Source of the DNA: Medicago truncatula
Lineage: Eukaryota; Streptophyta; Magnoliopsida; Fabales; Fabaceae
Assembly: GCF_003473485.1 (NCBI RefSeq)
Contig: NC_053044.1
Location: 4,352,501-4,416,500 of the forward strand
Reading direction: 5' to 3'
DNA length: 64,000 nucleotides
In this document: positions 24,225 through 37,045 of the stretch, piece by piece
Layout of the letters: every line of letters begins with the position of its first letter
Position numbering within the stretch: position 1 is the first letter of the stretch
The notes under the pieces: generated by a model
What the model saw: only the letters and a program-made list of their open reading frames with translations
Told to the model about the DNA's origin: nothing
Databases searched by the model: none
Translations under genes and position numbers: made by a program

Positions 24225-25052
24225 GGGTCTGTTTGGGAAACCCCAAAAAAGAGCTTTTAGCTCTTAGCTTATAGCTTATAAGTTCGTTTGACAAAAAAAG
24301 CTCTGTTTGGTAACACTTTTTCACCATGAGCTTATAGCTTATTTCACGAGCTTATAAGCTATTTTTCAGAAGCTATTCCAAGTAGCGTTTGAGCTTATAG
24401 CTTCTCACTTTTTCATCCAATTTTACCCTTATTATTTCATTTAAATTCCATTTTTATCCATTACAATTTTTATAATAAGCTACGTAATAAAGACTACTAT
24501 CCCTTTATTTCAATTTTTGTATATATATCAGCTGGCCATTTTTATTTTATTTTTGAAAAACTATATACCTTCGCTTTTTTTTTTTTTTTTTACGAAACAA
24601 AATACTATTACTCTATTAGTGTTATTTTTTTATATTTTTTTTGAGGTAAGTGTTATTTTCTTTATTCTCTATTATTAGTATTACTCTATTAGTGTTACCT
24701 TTTTTTTTGTTTTTGAGGTAAATGTTATTTTCTTTATAAAGTGGAAACAATTAAATGATAATAAATATAAGATAAAATTTTAGTGAATAAAATTTAATTT
24801 AATTTATAATACATAAGATATATTAAATTAATAAATTTAAAGTATTTTTTTAAAGAAAAATTAGTTTACAAAATTACAAATACTTAAATATTAATTGATA
24901 TAATTTTTATTATGAATTAAGAACACCCTTTATGTCATTTTACATTTATCAGCTAGTTGAACCGCTATTTTTACCAAACACTTCAGTTAGCTAATCAGCT
25001 AAAAGCTATCAGCTAGCTTATCAGCTATCCGCTATTTTTACCAAACAGAGCC
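24225..25052. mobile_element. Non-autonomous TIR element, possibly PIF/Harbinger (Tourist-like), 828 bp
   Basis: The ends GGGTCTGTTTGG and complement GGCTCTGTTTGGTAAAAAT are inverted. Both subterminal regions are full of AGCTTATAGCTTATAAG-type words. Flanks TTG/TTA fit a decayed 3-bp TTA duplication, and the paralogous empty site is about 31085-31095. It splits the LINE ORF2 remnant. No transposase ORF. The superfamily is a guess from the terminus. Confidence 0.65.
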
Positions 25053-25250
25053 TTAATCTTAATATAGTCATAGACACCAAACACCTCAGTGTGCCCTGTC
25101 CTGAGATCAAACTTAAGGATTTTCAACTTCTCTTCCAACCCGAACGCCATCCAGCTAGACAGGTTTGAGCTGGACCAACTTTGATTGAAAACATCAGTCA
25201 ACCCTCGATGGGCTAAAACTTGCATGCTTAGGTAGACCAAGAAAATAAAA
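25053..25250 (-). pseudogene. LINE ORF2 remnant, upstream part
   Basis: Minus-strand reading HRGLTDVFNQSWSSSNL, then SSWMAFGLEEKLKILKFDL and TEVFGVYDYIKIKALF matches the endonuclease-RT linker region of plant L1 ORF2. It joins the 23320-24220 fragment once the TIR element is removed. Confidence 0.65.
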
Positions 25251-26413
<1,163 letters not shown>

Positions 26414-26928
26414 TTTTTTAACAAACAAAAATGATATATAATAGCAACGGTGCTTTCCCCCCGCACAAAGCATGCAAAAGGGAACCACAGAAGAGTATAT
26501 ACAAAAAATTAGGTGCTAATTAGAGCAAAGCACCACCAAAACAACACAACAGAAACAAAAATTACAAATGAACGCCCATGCAGAGAAGCGGTTGCTTCGC
26601 CACCAGTCATGATAACTGTAGGAAAATGTTGTCTGTTTTGATTTCAGCCATAAAAAAGATGTCAGTTTAACCTTTTCAATGAGAGTGGAGGATGTAGATG
26701 CCTTGTTGTTAAATACACGGTCATTTCTTTCCTTCCAAAGAACCCAAACAGATGTAAACCAAATGATTTTGAAAAATATATGAGTGAATCTAGGCAATCC
26801 CGCCATAGTAATGAATTGTGTGAAATGTTGCTGAAGATTACCAGACGAGACCGAGGAGATGCCTAACCAAAGCCAAACATGAGACCAAAGAGCACCGAGA
26901 ACGTCACAACCCAAAAAAAGATGTGATG
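26414..26928 (-). mobile_element. 5'-truncated LINE insertion with a 15-bp target duplication
   Basis: Flanked by CCCTCGAGTACCATT at 26399-26413 and 26929-26943. The minus-strand product (26914-26516) reads GCDVLGALWSHVWLWLGIS, QHFTQFITMAGLPRF, FFKIIWFTSVWVLWKERNDR and FLWLKSKQ, the zinc-binding RT C-terminus (zf-RVT) of plant L1 ORF2. The low-coordinate side starts with a T run (the poly(A) tail). It is a textbook dead-on-arrival L1 insertion. Confidence 0.93.
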
Positions 26929-27057
26929 CCCTCGAGTACCATTAATGCATGTGTTGATAGTTTTTCCATCATGCACCTTCTATAGTGACAACACTTGATT
27001 TTAGATACCAATTTTTGATTGAATATCTATTGATTTGAATTACAGATATAAAAAATA

Positions 27058-27525
27058 GGGTTAACTATGTTTTTGGTCCCTATAAATATGCCAACTTTTC
27101 ATTTTAGTCCCTCTAAAATTTTTCTTCAACTTTTAGTCCCTATAAAATTTTCAATCATTACCTTTGGTCCTTATTTTTAATTTAATTTTTTTATTTTTTA
27201 ATGAAATTATGCAGACATGTGTAAAATATTCTAACCAAATTTCCAAAAAAATTAGAATTAAAAAAAAAACACAAATTAAATATTAATTTTTAACCGTAAA
27301 AAATATAAAAATTGATATTAAATTCATGTTTTGTTAAAAAATTCTAAATTTTTTTTGGAGTGATTCTTATAAAATTTTGAATATTTCGGGAAAATTTTAT
27401 TAGAAAATATGAATTCTACATATGAGTTTACTTTAAAAGAGGGACCAAAAGTGTAGATTGAAAATTTTTTAGGGACTAAAACGAAAAGTTGACATATTTA
27501 TAGAGACCAAAAATATATTTAACCC
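27058..27525. mobile_element. MULE-type MITE, 468 bp
   Basis: Terminal inverted repeats of about 55 bp (GGGTTAACTATGTTTTTGGT and complement GGGTTAAATATATTTTTGGT) have a perfect 9-bp duplication TAAAAAATA (27049-27057, 27526-27534). The ends carry the GGTCCCTATAAATATG words common in legume MITEs. No ORF. Confidence 0.88.
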
Positions 27526-28754
27526 TAAAAAATAATTAACAAAAAAGGAGGACATAATATAACAAAGGAATTTCAAGGGAACATAGTGGATGGAAGAAAA
27601 GAAAAGAAAAGAAAGAATCAGCGCTGCCGTTTCAAAAATTGAGGAAGAAGATTACGACTTATTTGTGTAATTTAACAGAGTGCAAACAGTGTTAACCAAG
27701 AGGGGATGTGTTTACACATGGAGGATTGAGAAGGGGAGATTTGTGTCTAATTAAAAAGTAGATGGGGTGTAAGTGATATTTTAATTACTTTAATAGAGGT
27801 CAATGTAATTTACCCTAACTTAATTTCAATTGAACATTTTCATCTTTTATATTTTTTTTTCGATTTAATCTTTTATGTTATAAAATGTCAATACAGTATC
27901 CTTTTATACGAAACGTTTTCACTAAATATGTGTTTCTAGGTTTGTATGATGAAGAATCAGGTTTGTTTATGAGTTTGATGGGTTTCTTATGAGTTTTTTT
28001 AATGCGATTTCCATTTTTTTTTTCTTTTGAAGGAACAGATTTTCATATTTATTTTGGGTTGATATGAGATTGGTACGAAGTTTCATATTTATTTTTATAC
28101 GCATAACTTAAAAATCTAACCCGTAACCATATGTTTAAAACGTTATTGAAAAAGATAAGAATTATATATTTTCAATAACTTTAAACTTTAAATTTTCTCT
28201 TTTCGGGGTGGAGAAGGCAAGTCAAGCAGTCAACAAAACAAAAAAAAGATGAAGCATTTTGTGGAGTTGATTAATACGGTTTCATAAATTCCCCTTTGTG
28301 GAGTATATGTTTTTGGACATAAGGGAGAGAGTAGTATATGTTTTTGGTTTACTTGTACACTTTTGGTCCTATAGGCAAATCACTGGACGATTGAAACAAG
28401 GGAAATTTTTACCATTTTCCTTTTGAAATTTTGCATCTGTACAAAATTTCCCGGTCCACAGAAAGAACACAGGTTAAGTGTTTATTCTTGACACGCCACC
28501 TATCATAATAGATGGATAATTCATATTTTGTCTTAATAGATGTATTAGGCCACGAAGGTACAAGCAAAGAATAGAAAATAAATTCATGTTATTAATTAAT
28601 TGGATTTTTATTCATTCATATTTTCATCAAATATTCTATGCATTGCATGTTAACAAGATCAGTCCTATAAATACCTTGCATGGCAACGAACAGAAAAAAC
28701 ACAAAACAACTACAACCTCTTATACATATAATTCATAATAATTAATTAACAACC
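27526..28754 (+). promoter_or_regulatory. Upstream region of copy C
   Basis: No gene. From about 27790 the sequence is collinear with the B, D and E promoters. The inverted repeat GGGAAATTTT/AAAATTTCCC is at 28400-28452 and TATAAATA at 28666-28673. Confidence 0.55.
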
Positions 28755-29366
28755 ATGTCAACCAGACCCCTCACCATATTCATCATTGCTCATGTGTGGC
28801 TCTTTATGATCACAACATCAGTAGCACAAATTGTCATAGACACAAGTGGCGAACCCGTTGAGGACGATGAGGAATACTTCATCAGGCCCGCTATCACAGG
28901 TAATGGAGGAGGTTCCATTTTGGTCACCAGAAATGCGCCATGCCCTTTGCACGTTGGTCTTGGCAACAGTGAAGGGACTCTTGGACTTGCTGTGAAATTC
29001 ACTCCTTTCGCTCCTCGTCATGATGATGATGATGATGATGTGAGGCTTAACAGAGACTTGAGAGTAACATTCCAAGGTTTCACAGGTTGTGGGCAGTCGA
29101 CAGATTGGAGGTTGGGGGAGAAGGACGCAACGAGTGGACGGAGGCTGATTGTTACCGGAAGAGATAATGGTGCAGGATCACATGGTAACTTTTTTAGGAT
29201 TGTGCAGACCCAAACTGGTGGTATCTATAACATTCAATGGTGCCCTACAGAGGCGTGCCCTAGTTGTAAGGTTCAATGTGGGACTGTTGGTGTTATTCGT
29301 GAGAATGGCAAGATTCTGTTGGCCCTTGATGGTGGTGCCCTTCCAGTTGTGTTCCAGAAAGAATGA
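28755..29366 (+). CDS. Kunitz-type protease inhibitor, copy C
   Basis: Intact, intronless, 203 aa. Signal peptide 1-24; cysteines 63, 112, 163, 168, 171, 175; predicted P1 Arg88 followed by His and Asp6. It is distinguished by Thr3, Pro5, Trp15, Ala61 and Leu78. It shares synonymous markers with E in the middle of the gene (GGGACTCTTGGACTTGCT, GGACGG) and with A at the 3' end (GGCCCTTGATGG, CCAGTTGTG). The promoter keeps both arms of the inverted repeat. Function as for copy A. AATAAA is at about 29441. Confidence 0.95.
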   Translation: MSTRPLTIFIIAHVWLFMITTSVAQIVIDTSGEPVEDDEEYFIRPAITGNGGGSILVTRNAPCPLHVGLGNSEGTLGLAVKFTPFAPRHDDDDDDVRLNRDLRVTFQGFTGCGQSTDWRLGEKDATSGRRLIVTGRDNGAGSHGNFFRIVQTQTGGIYNIQWCPTEACPSCKVQCGTVGVIRENGKILLALDGGALPVVFQKE

Positions 29367-30914
29367 TTATTAATACAATGGTGAAGTTTGTTTATGTGGT
29401 GTCTTTATGTAACTTTCCTTGTTGCTCTAAATGTAAGGTTAATAAACATATATATGTGAAGCTATCGTTACAATCAATTGAACTAGAGAAAGGATTCTGG
29501 TTGATTGATTCAAATATATATACAATAAAGCTTTGAACTGTTATGTATCTTCTTTGTTTACTAAAGAAGTGTTGTTGTCCTCACTCCTAATAACAATTAC
29601 AATGATAATGATGATGATATTTTCGAAGCAAAAGTGAAAATATTTTAAAATAAAAGGAGTTGTGATATTTGTATACAACCAAATTGTAATAACTTTTGGT
29701 TTCTTTTTATTTATTCATTTTTTCTCTTTATTGATAAAACAATAAGGAATACAAAGACTTTGGGGAAAAGAACTTGACCCAATATATTTGTTTAAACAAA
29801 CCCTAAAGGGTTATACAAAAATTAACAACACAAAAGTGGAACAACCGAAATGATGATAGGCAAACAACTCTAAACATGTAAACACTTAACTCAAAAGAAA
29901 CATCCACCACGGGTACTAGTACAGTCCAACAAACCAGCATACAGGGAACCAGATTGTACAAAAAGATCATGTGTGATTATATGACATGAAGTTTGGAGAA
30001 TGAACCCCACTGAAATTATTGTAGATGATCCACAACCAATAGCTCACCGCAGCTGTAGCAAGCATGATAAGCCTAGAAGTAACTTGAAACCCATATCACA
30101 TAGAGAACGCTCTTTCGAACAAACACTCAACCCCATATTAAACCTGAATCCAAGCTACAAAAATCTCAAATCAACGTAATCATGTAGAGAAATCATAACA
30201 ACAACAACAACAAAAACGAATTCATAGTGGAATGCAGCGGTAGAACGAACTAGCACGTCGACGACCACTTGAACATCCCAGTTGGGGTTGACGATATATA
30301 CCTAAACATCAAACGACCTTTAGATCTTGAAGACAACAAGTAACCTAACTCGTGAAATCAAACCAAAATCCATCAATAAAAAAGAAAGAACAAAATTGAA
30401 CTAAACCACTACTCTGATACAACAACTAGAAGAAAAAATTAACCCACTTTAAGGATATGAATCCGGTTGAAACAATACCATTAGGGTAAGTGACCTATCT
30501 GGTTTTGCGGGTGGTGTCACAAAATCAACATATTTGATCGCACCACCGGCGGTGTAGAGCTACATAGTAGAGAGGACATTTGGATTAAAGGAGGTGAGGT
30601 AGAGTGGCGATTGAAGGAGGTGGTTTCGGGTGGGAGGGAGGGAGGGAGGGAGGGAGAGAGAGAGTGTTTCAAATTGGTCCCTTATGTATTTTGTTATCTA
30701 TTTTTGTACTCTCCGATAGTTTTTTAATGTCTAATATTTTTGAAATGATTTCAACAATTCGATTGCAGATCCATTGTATACAAAAGTGAACCACCAACAC
30801 CTTTTTTTTTTTTCCTTTTCTTCTTCTCCTTCCCTCTTCTTCCTCTTGATCTTCATCATCTTAAATTTGAAGTTCATATAAAACTAGAAAAAATTGAACA
30901 AACAAGCTCAAGGC
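29367..30914. other. 3' flank of copy C, shared with D and E
   Basis: Collinear with about 34830-36750 and 48230-49640, with no supported gene. It includes a block with GGTGGTGTCACAAAATCAAC and GCACCACCGG words and, only in C, a (GGGA)n run at 30635-30660. Any ORF here is short and not conserved in frame between the copies. Confidence 0.5.
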
Positions 30915-31250
30915 TGGAGTACCATTGGTAGTTTTGGGAGTCTCTGGCTCTAAGAAGCTCCGAATGATTAGTGAAATCCTTATACATGACCTCAACCTCA
31001 ACATGCGAAAGCGACACTTCCTCTGCATTGAGATCCAACACCCTAATATCTTCGACATGCAATCAATTTGGGCCCAAGCAACAACACTTTATCTTAATAT
31101 TGTCTAAGACACCAAACACCTCAGTGTGGCATGTCCTGAGGTCAAACTTAAGGATTTTTAACTTCTCTTTCAACCTGAACGCCATTCAGCTAGACAGATT
31201 TGAGCTGAACCAACTTTGATTGAAAACATCAGTCAACCCTCTAGGGCTAA
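30915..31250 (-). pseudogene. LINE ORF2 fragment, C-D interval
   Basis: The minus strand shows EGLTDVFNQSW, MAFRLKEKLKILKFDLR, then VEDIRVLDLNAEEVSLSHVE and RARDSQNYQ in changing frames, matching 25053-25250 plus 24060-24220 without the intervening TIR element. It therefore represents the empty site for that insertion. Confidence 0.7.
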
Positions 31251-31660
31251 AACTTGCATGCTTAGGTAGACCAAGATAATAAGAGAAAAGAGCATAGTAA
31301 TTGATAAGGTCTATCAAGCACCAATATTATTAAATAATCTTACATATTTAGAGACTGCACTAGCCTAGTTAGGGTGAACCAGTATAATATCATTGTGTTA
31401 TTTTTTCTATTCCCTATCTCTCTTTTATTTGATTGTTTATAAGCAAACACATTAATTTAATCTCTTCAAGTATCGAATTCATTTTGATATATACTTTAGA
31501 TTAGTAAATATGAATGTCTTCTAAAAGTTAAGAAGAAACAAAAATTTCAAAGGCTCACAATCTAGTTCCCTCTCTTGTGAGTGATATTTTTATTTCAATT
31601 GGCATCCATTATCTCTCTCTCCCCTAACAGTTCTTAGAGGAAAGATTCAAGAATAAGTAA
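31251..31660. other. Copia LTR/primer-site-like segment
   Basis: Collinear with 25251-25581. It ends TTTCAATTGGCATCC before a short CT run and the gag start. No gene. Confidence 0.4.
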
Positions 31661-32023
31661 ATGGTGGAGCAAATATTTCAACCAGCAGGCTTCATTATAG
31701 AAAAATGTTCTTCAACAAGACCACCATTCTTCAAAGGATCAAATTATAGCTTCTTAAAAGGAAATATGCAATTGTATCTTAAGTCTCAAGATACAAGAAT
31801 GTGGAGAGTAATCATTGACATTGATTACAATCCAGTGGTTCCTCAAGAGGATGGGAATAAAGTTGAAAAAACAAAAGACACCTTGACAAGAGCAGAACGA
31901 GAGAGAATTTTATTGAGTATGCAGAAAACACATACTTTTTTTTTAATAAAAAAGCGTGGGATATCAATGAACAAAAAATTAAGATTAAAAAGAAAGAACA
32001 AAAGTAACTCTGATGCTCTCTAA
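31661..32023 (+). pseudogene. Copia gag N-terminal fragment, copy 3 (best preserved)
   Basis: An open 120-codon stretch begins MVEQIFQPAGFIIEKCSSTR, then PPFFKGSNYSFLKGNMQLYL, LKSQDTRMWRVIIDIDYN and TLTRAERERILLSMQKTH, the DUF4219/UBN2 N-terminus of copia Gag. It then frameshifts and stops, so the element is truncated with no pol downstream. Confidence 0.78.
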
Positions 32024-32576
32024 GACATCCACCATAAATTTTAGAAAACAAACAACCATTAAAACTAATTTTAACTACCACCCTTAACATTTTGACACAT
32101 GTATTTTTTTCTCTCTAAAGAATAACATCTTTTTTTAAATAAACAACTTTTGTTGTAAAAAATAAAAAAATAAAAAAACTCTTACACATTCATTCTAAAA
32201 GGTGATAATTTAGCAATTGTCAAATTCTTATTCTTTTTGATATGTTTCTTCCTTATTTTTACGTTGAGATTTGGTTAAAGTTGTGTTATTTAAACAATCA
32301 TTTATATGATAATTTATTGGACAATTATAGATTTAAAAAACTAAAAAAAAATACATGAAACCAAAGTACTATAAAGATAAAGTAAAACCACATTATCATA
32401 AAAAAAATGCCACAAAATAATCGTAAATATATCATTTCTCTTAAACTATTGGCATCTCTACCATTTCCAAAGCACCATCTTTTATTTACACCGTTGCAAC
32501 TTGCATGTGAATTAGTAAAATAATCAATTTAAATGCATGTGAATTAGTAAAATAATAAATTTAAAATAAGAATATA
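32024..32576. other. Spacer between C and D units
   Basis: AT-rich DNA. About 32446-32576 is the inverted counterpart of part of 16665-16840. No gene. Confidence 0.45.
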
Positions 32577-32866
32577 CTCCCTCCGTTCTGGATTAACCGC
32601 GACTTTTGGTCATTTCACACATGTTAAGAAAAATGTACAAATAAAGGAGAGAAAAAATGGTTTTAAGTATTGTTGTTAAGTATTAGTGCATTCTCCATTG
32701 TCATAAGTAGTGAAATATATTGAATTGGGAGTGATGAAAATAGTATTAATTATAGTTATAAAGGGAAAAAAAGTAAATAATATTGTGTTGAAAAATAAAA
32801 TTGCTCAGTTATTTTGGAACACTTTTTTTTGTTGCAAATGACTCAGTTATTATGGGACGAAGGGAG
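32577..32866. mobile_element. Stowaway MITE, 290 bp
   Basis: It starts CTCCCTCCGTTCTGG and ends ...GACGAAGGGAG, with a TA duplication on both sides (32575-32576, 32867-32868). It lies inside the segment that is inverted relative to the B and E units. No ORF. Confidence 0.85.
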
Positions 32867-34206
32867 TATCACATGCATTAGTTAGGGTAGAATTTAGCAT
32901 GAAAAAGTATAAAAGCTTCCGTTATGGGTTAATATCTCATACTCACGTTATGTTTTTACTTTATCTTACTAGTATTTTTATTTTCGTGTCAATATTTTTC
33001 TTTATAAATTTATGATTGTCTCATAAATTATCGTACAAATGGTTGTTCAAATAACACTCTTCACAGTTTAAGTCTTGCACTACTAAGAAGATAGAAAAGT
33101 GCTATGGTAGGAAATAGAATATGACATTAAGGTAAAATAGTCGAACTTGGTCCATGTCCTGGAATTATGATAGCATATATTTATGACAAAATTTCATAAT
33201 TCGTCTTTTAACTTAATTTTATTTAACATGTTCATCCTTTTTTTTTCCTTTTCAATTAAATCATTTATGTTATAAAATGTCGATACAGTAACCTTTTTCA
33301 TCGGAATTTTTCAACGAGATATGACTTTTTAGGTTTTCAAGATGAAGATTTGAGTTTGACGAGTTTCTTATGAGTTTCTTTTATGGGTTTTTGATATTCT
33401 TCTTGTGTTAACATGATATTAGTACGATGTTTTTATCGTCATTTAGTAGTGGCTAATCCTTGTCGGAGAATTTGTGGGACAAACAAGGTAAGTTCTCTCC
33501 TCCCAACCGAATTTTTTCTATATGCATGAACCATAAAACATACCCCTAACTACATGCTTAAGGGGGTCAAGTCCGCTACCACAAGGTGTTATTGAAAAAT
33601 AAAAGAATTATATATTTTCAATTAATTACTTTATGTTGTTATAGATTTTCGCTTTTCGAGGTGGAGAAGCTAAGTCAAGCAGTAAACCAAAAAATTAAAA
33701 TTAAAATAAAGAATTTTGTGGAGTTATACGGTTTCATAAATTCCCCTTTGTGTAGTATATGTTTTTGGACATGAGAGAGTAGTATATGTTTTTGGTTTAC
33801 TTGTACACTTTTGGTCCTATACGCATTTCACTGGACGATTGGAACAAGGGAAATTTTCACCATTTTCCTTCTGAAATATTGCATCTGTACAAAATTTCCC
33901 GATCCATAGAAAGAACACAAGTTAACTGTTTATCCTTGACAAGCCACCTATCATTATAGAATATTAATTCATATTTTGTCTTAATAGATTTATTAGGCCA
34001 TGAAGGTACATGCAAAGAATAGAAAAGTAAATTCATGTTATTAATTAATTAATTAGACTTTTATTCATATATCCATCAATCATTCTATGCATTGCATGGT
34101 AACATGATCAAGTCCTATAAATACCTTGCATGGCAACGAACAGCAAAAACACAAAACAACTACAACCTCTTATACATATATAATTCATAATAATTAATTA
34201 ACAACC
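32867..34206 (+). promoter_or_regulatory. Upstream region of copy D
   Basis: No gene. From about 33080 it is collinear with the B and E upstream regions but lacks their CACTA fragment (CACTACTAAGAAGATAG is followed directly by unit sequence). The inverted repeat is at 33848-33900 and TATAAATA at 34116-34123. Confidence 0.55.
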
Positions 34207-34818
34207 ATGTCAATCAGACCCCTCACCATATTCATCATTGCTCATGTGTGGCTCTTTATGATCACAACATCAGTAGCACAAATTGTCATAGACACAAGTG
34301 GCGAACCCGTTGAGGACGATGAGGAATACTTCATCAGGCCTGCTATCACAGGCAATGGAGGAGGTTCCATTTTGGTCACCAGAAATGGGCCATGCCCTTT
34401 GCACGTTGGTCTTGGGAACAGTGAAGGGACACTTGGAATGGCTGTGAAATTCACTCCTTTCGCTCCTCGTCATGATGATGATGATGATGATGTGAGGCTT
34501 AACAGAGACTTGAGAGTAACATTCCAAGGTTTCACAGGTTGTGGGCAGTCGACAGATTGGAGGTTGGGTGAGAAGGACGCAACGAGTGGAAGGAGGCTGA
34601 TTGTTACCGGAAGAGATAATGTTGCAGGATCACATGGTAACTTTTTTAGGATTGTGCAGACCCAAACTGGTGGTAACTATAACATTCAATGGTGCCCTAC
34701 AGAGGCGTGCCCTAGTTGTAAGGTTCAATGTGGGACTGTTGGTGTTATTCGTGAGAATGGCAAGATTCTTTTGGCCCTTGATGGTGGTGCCCTTCCAGTT
34801 GTGTTCCAGAAAGAATGA
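34207..34818 (+). CDS. Kunitz-type protease inhibitor, copy D
   Basis: Intact, intronless, 203 aa, the closest relative of A (Ile3, Pro5, Trp15, Gly61, Met78), with two private changes: Gly139 to Val and Ile157 to Asn. Signal peptide, six cysteines, Arg88 and Asp6 tract are kept. Its 3' untranslated region starts with B/E-type sequence (ATTAGTACAATGG, TTTCTTTATG) rather than A/C-type, suggesting exchange between copies. A Stowaway MITE has inserted 7 bp after the AATAAA at 34885-34890, which could move or add a polyadenylation site. The role is otherwise as for A. Confidence 0.95.
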   Translation: MSIRPLTIFIIAHVWLFMITTSVAQIVIDTSGEPVEDDEEYFIRPAITGNGGGSILVTRNGPCPLHVGLGNSEGTLGMAVKFTPFAPRHDDDDDDVRLNRDLRVTFQGFTGCGQSTDWRLGEKDATSGRRLIVTGRDNVAGSHGNFFRIVQTQTGGNYNIQWCPTEACPSCKVQCGTVGVIRENGKILLALDGGALPVVFQKE

Positions 34819-34896
34819 TTATTAGTACAATGGTGAAGTTTCTTTATGTGGTGCAGTTTTCTTTGTTGCTCTAAATGTAAGGTTAATAAACATATA

Positions 34897-35170
34897 CTCC
34901 CTCCGTTTCAAAATACATGTCCATTTTGGTGAAATTGCACTAACCAAAAAACCAAATAAATTTTGTTATTTTTGATGAAAATATATGTGTGTTTTCTATA
35001 ATACCCTTAATCATTTATTATTTCATTTTACTTTTTTCTCTCTCTACAATAAATATGCAAGGGTATTATTGACAAGTCAATAATTAATGTTGCATTGAAA
35101 CTTGAAAGTGACAAGTATTTTGAAACAAAATTATTCTCTAAAATGGACAAGTATTATGAAACGGAGGGAG
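34897..35170. mobile_element. Stowaway MITE in the 3' region of copy D, 274 bp
   Basis: CTCCCTCCGTTTCAAAATAC at the left and ...GAAACGGAGGGAG at the right, TA duplication (34895-34896, 35171-35172). The empty site is visible after A, B, C and E (AATAAACATATATATGTG). Confidence 0.93.
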
Positions 35171-35672
35171 TATATGTGAAGCTATCGTTACAATCAATTG
35201 AACTAGAGAAAGGATTCTGGTTGATTGATTCAAATATATATACAATAAAGCTTTGAACTGTTATGTATCTTCTTTGTTTATTAAAGAAGTTTTGTTGTCC
35301 TAACTCCTGATGACAATTATGATGATGATGATATTATCGAAGTAAAATTGAAAATATATTAAAAAAAAAAAAAAGTAGTGATGTTTGTATACAATCATTT
35401 GTGATGACTTTTATTTCTCTATTTATTGACAAACAATAAAAAGAGAGAATTAAAGCACAATGTTAATATAGGAGAAAGTTGTCAAAATATTGCCACAAAA
35501 ATGTTTTACAAATATTATTTCTCAAATAAAAAAAAAAATACGAAGACTTTGGGATAAAGAACTTGACCCAATATATTCATTAACAGCACAAAAGTGGAAC
35601 AACTCCAATGTTGATGGTCAAACAACCCTAAACTTGTAAAATACATAACTCAAGAGAAACATCCACCGCGAA
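35171..35672. other. 3' flank of copy D, duplicated
   Basis: Collinear with the C and E flanks (TATACAATAAAGCTTTGAACTG onward). No gene. Confidence 0.5.
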
Positions 35673-36035
35673 GAGGGGCGGATCTAGACATTTGTTACAT
35701 GTGGGGCTAAAATAATCTTTCAATGTATAAGATTTTAAATTGTCTCTGATTGTACAATTCCTTAGTCAAAATAATCCTTAATATTAGAATACTTCGTTAT
35801 CATTGCCATATTAGTTGTTCAGTATACTTACTTATTTTCATTTAATAGACTACTCTGACTAACAAAATGCATAATATCAGGAACTATTTTAGAATTTTAA
35901 TACATTGAAGCTATTGTGATTATTCGTTATACATTCAGGAACCAAAATGACTAGTACTTTATTTATAATTAAGAAAATAGAGAAGTTGGATGTGGGGCTT
36001 TAGCCCCACAGTATCTTTGAGTAGATCCGCTCCTG
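35673..36035. mobile_element. hAT-like MITE, 363 bp
   Basis: Ends GAGGGGCGGATC and complement CAGGAGCGGATC. The 8-bp flanks ACCGCGAA/ACCGTGAA (35665-35672, 36036-36043) match at seven of eight bases. The empty site ACCGTGAA is in the E flank near 48810. No ORF. Confidence 0.85.
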
Positions 36036-36752
36036 ACCGTGAATACCAGTATAACCCAACAAACCCACGTACAAGGTCAAACCAGATTGTATAAAAACAT
36101 CATGCATGTGTTAATTAATGATTATAGGACATGAAGTTTGGAGAGTGAACCTGACTACAATTATTGTAGATGATCCACAACCAATAGCTCACAAAAACTG
36201 TAGCAGCAAGCATGAGAAGCTCGAAGTAACTTGAAACCCATATCACATAGAGAACACTCTTTCAAACAAACACTCAAATCCATAAATCCCGGATCCAAGC
36301 TAAACAATCTCAAATCAACCTAATCATGTACAGAAACCATAACAACAACAAGAAATTCATAGTGGAGTACAACGGTGGAATGAACTAGCACGTCAATGAC
36401 GGTTCACGATACCTAAACATCAAACTACCTCTAGATCTTGAAGACAAACCAGTAACCTAACTCGTGAAATCAAACCAAAATCCAACAAACAAAAAGAAAA
36501 AACAAAATTGAACTAAACCAATACTCTGATACAGCACCTAGAACAAAAAATTGACCCAGGTAAAAGAGATGACTCGGCTTGAAACAATTCCATAAGGGTA
36601 ACTGACCCATCTGGGTTTGCGGGTGGTGTCAAAATCAACAGATTTGATCGCACCACCGGTGGTGTGAGGCTACATACTAGAGAGGACGTTTTGAAATGAT
36701 TTCAACCATTCAATTGCAGATCTATTCTATACAAAAGTGAACCACCAACAAC
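36036..36752. other. 3' flank of copy D, continued
   Basis: Duplicated sequence shared with 48810-49640 and 29900-30800. No gene is supported. Confidence 0.45.
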
Positions 36753-37045
36753 TACACTACAACATTTATCCTCTCTAGCAACAGTTCGAAATCGTTGCCA
36801 GAACACTATAAATCGTTGCCTAAGAGTATAGGGGACGCTTTTCAGGTGTCTTCTATACGAGCGTCGCCTATTGTCAAAGGGGACGCTTTTCTTGCTCTTT
36901 GGGCACAATTTTAAGAAGCATCGCCTAAACTAGAGGGAATAGGGGACGATTTTTTGTTTCTCCTAAGGCAACGATTTGAAGTGTTGCATAAAGGTGCGCG
37001 TACCTCAACTTATAGGCGGCGGTTTTAAATCGTTGCAATAGGTAA
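36753..37045. mobile_element. CACTA transposon end (family 2)
   Basis: It starts CACTACAACATTTATCC, followed by many short words AAATCGTTGCC, GGGGACGCTTTT and GGCAACGATTT in both orientations, the subterminal repeat pattern of CACTA elements. It interrupts the duplicated flank (CCACCAACA|...). The opposite end was not found. Confidence 0.65.
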
